DNA from: Pseudomonas sp. 14P_8.1_Bac3
GTDB lineage: Bacteria > Pseudomonadota > Gammaproteobacteria > Pseudomonadales > Pseudomonadaceae
Assembly (NCBI RefSeq): GCF_025466085.1
Contig: NZ_JANLOD010000062.1
Span: forward strand, 1-42,379
Direction: 5' to 3'
DNA: 42,379 nucleotides
A model generated the notes under the pieces. The model searched no databases, was not told where the DNA came from, and saw only the letters and a program-made list of their open reading frames with translations. Below are positions 41,563 through 42,379 of the stretch, piece by piece. Positions within the stretch are counted from its first letter, which is position 1. Each line of letters begins with the position of its first letter. The position numbers and the translations under genes are program-made.

Positions 41563-42313
41563 CGCCGCGCTGTTTCAACAGCAGAATGCTCTGGGGCACT
41601 ACCTGCGCGACCCCGATCACTGCGCGGCGCCGGCCGGAATGGACCTGACGCGTGCGCAGGTTTATCGCGACCTGATTTTCAACAACCTGTCGATCCTGCT
41701 CAGTGGCACTTTTCCGGTGCTGATCAAGGTGCTCGGCGATGCGCGCTGGCGTTCGCTGGTGCGGATTTTCCTGCGGGATTACCGCGCGCGCACGCCGAAA
41801 TTCGGTGAGATCGCCCAGGAATTTGTCGAGTTTCTGGCCTCGCAGCCGCGGGCGCTGAACGACGGGCCCTGGCCCCCGTTCATGGTGGAGCTGGCGCATT
41901 ACGAGTGGGTGGAGATGGCGTTGCAGCAGTCTGAGGCCGAGCCGTTGCCGGCAACAGATGTCGGCATGCTGCTGGAGCGACCTTTGCAGGTTTCAGCGCT
42001 GGCCTGGCCTTTGGCGTATGCCTGGCCGGTGCAACTCGTGGGGCCGGATTATCAGCCGGAAGCCCCACCGGCCCAACCGACGCTGCTGTTGGTGCGTCGC
42101 TCGGAGGACTGGAGCGTAAAGTTTTCCGAGCTGAGCCCGTTGGCCTGGCGGTTGTTGCAGCGGATCGGAGAATTTCCCGGGTTGAATGGGCGTCAGCAAC
42201 TTGAAGGTTTGGCGGTCGAGGCGGGGGCCGCCGGTTCGCAGGATTTCATGGACAGCGGCGCGGCATTATTGCGCCAGATGCAGGGGGAAGGGGTGGTTGG
42301 CGTCATGGACTAA
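41555..42313 (+). CDS. DUF2063 family protein, partner of DUF692
   Basis: A 252-residue protein. Residues 1-110 carry the DUF2063 domain (RAQVYRDLIFNNLSILLSGTFPVL then FLRDYRARTPKFGEIAQEFVEFL), also annotated as a putative DNA-binding domain; in MNIO systems this type (BufC/MbnC-like) is thought to bring the precursor peptide to the oxidase. The C-terminal half has a mixed alpha/beta pattern. The start is the GTG at 41555, which overlaps the DUF692 stop and has GAGGGGGTG upstream. Any further genes of the operon are cut off by the contig end. Confidence 0.9.
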   Translation: MDNAALFQQQNALGHYLRDPDHCAAPAGMDLTRAQVYRDLIFNNLSILLSGTFPVLIKVLGDARWRSLVRIFLRDYRARTPKFGEIAQEFVEFLASQPRALNDGPWPPFMVELAHYEWVEMALQQSEAEPLPATDVGMLLERPLQVSALAWPLAYAWPVQLVGPDYQPEAPPAQPTLLLVRRSEDWSVKFSELSPLAWRLLQRIGEFPGLNGRQQLEGLAVEAGAAGSQDFMDSGAALLRQMQGEGVVGVMD

Positions 42314-42330
42314 GCGCGAGCCGCAGAACA

Positions 42331-42379
42331 CTGTGGGAGCGGGGGGGGGGGGGGGGGGGGCGGGGGGGCGGCCCCCCCA
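42331..42379. repeat. REP arm running into poly-G; contig edge
   Basis: CTGTGGGAGCGGGG (42331-42344) is the outer arm of the first REP class, then the sequence is almost only G (42341-42360 all G, then C/G mixtures). The left end of the window shows the same arm in inverted orientation running into poly-C. Probably an assembly edge at a hairpin. Confidence 0.8.

Overview
This is a 42.4 kb, GC-rich piece of a chromosome that looks like a Pseudomonas of the fluorescens group. The evidence is the mix of genes (HglS-type 2-oxoadipate dioxygenase, AruF/AruG-like succinyltransferases, an AotJ/AotO-like pair, a DhcA/DhcB/AtoB operon with a divergent LysR gene, FtrA with a rhodanese) and the many REP-type palindromes (GTGGGAGCGGGCTTGCTCGCG and CTGTAGGAGC..GCTCCTACAG types) between genes. 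There are no rRNA or tRNA genes, insertion sequences, phage genes or CRISPR arrays. Both window ends run into long homopolymers directly after a REP arm, so they look like assembly edges rather than biology.

Layout. 0.2-3.7 kb: a forward run of DoxX membrane protein, ABM-domain membrane protein and YtcJ-like amidohydrolase, overlapping end to end, followed by a YcaC-like hydrolase. 3.8-7.4 kb: an MscS channel with a cyclic-nucleotide-binding-like domain (reverse), then a secreted esterase divergent from a LysR regulator. 7.6-11.8 kb: a three-gene AttEFGH-like system (ATPase, large FtsX-type permease, CrtC/AttH lipoprotein). 11.9-14.2 kb: small acidic or disordered proteins, a duplicated-domain periplasmic protein, a 550-base AT-richer gap full of hairpins, and a DJ-1/PfpI protein. 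14.3-18.2 kb (reverse): HglS, then a Baeyer-Villiger-type monooxygenase with an alpha/beta hydrolase. 18.4-22.7 kb: a MASE2-GGDEF cyclase, then (reverse) an oxaloacetate-decarboxylase-like enzyme and an AruF/AruG-like pair. 23.3-26.2 kb: a degenerate histidine phosphatase translationally coupled to cobF, then FtrA divergent from a rhodanese. 26.3-30.5 kb: class I amidotransferase, amino-acid binding protein, AotO-like deacylase, a secreted esterase and a small secreted protein. 30.6-34.5 kb: a broken glutathione transferase, a membrane protein, a CHI-like and DUF3833 pair, and mntH. 34.7-38.4 kb: the ketone-body/dehydrocarnitine CoA-transferase operon with its LysR gene. 38.4-42.3 kb: a sirtuin, a SAM methyltransferase and a DUF692 (MNIO)-DUF2063 operon.

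Themes. Arginine-linked functions appear as fragments: AruF/AruG-like genes without the rest of the succinyltransferase pathway, and an AotJ-like binding protein plus AotO-like deacylase without permease or ATPase genes. These look like paralogue sets rather than the main pathway. The most open-ended system is the last operon: an iron-dependent peptide-modifying MNIO enzyme and its DUF2063 partner, with two perfect palindromes in front but no recognisable bufferin-type precursor gene. Most other loci are ordinary accessory metabolism of soil pseudomonads.
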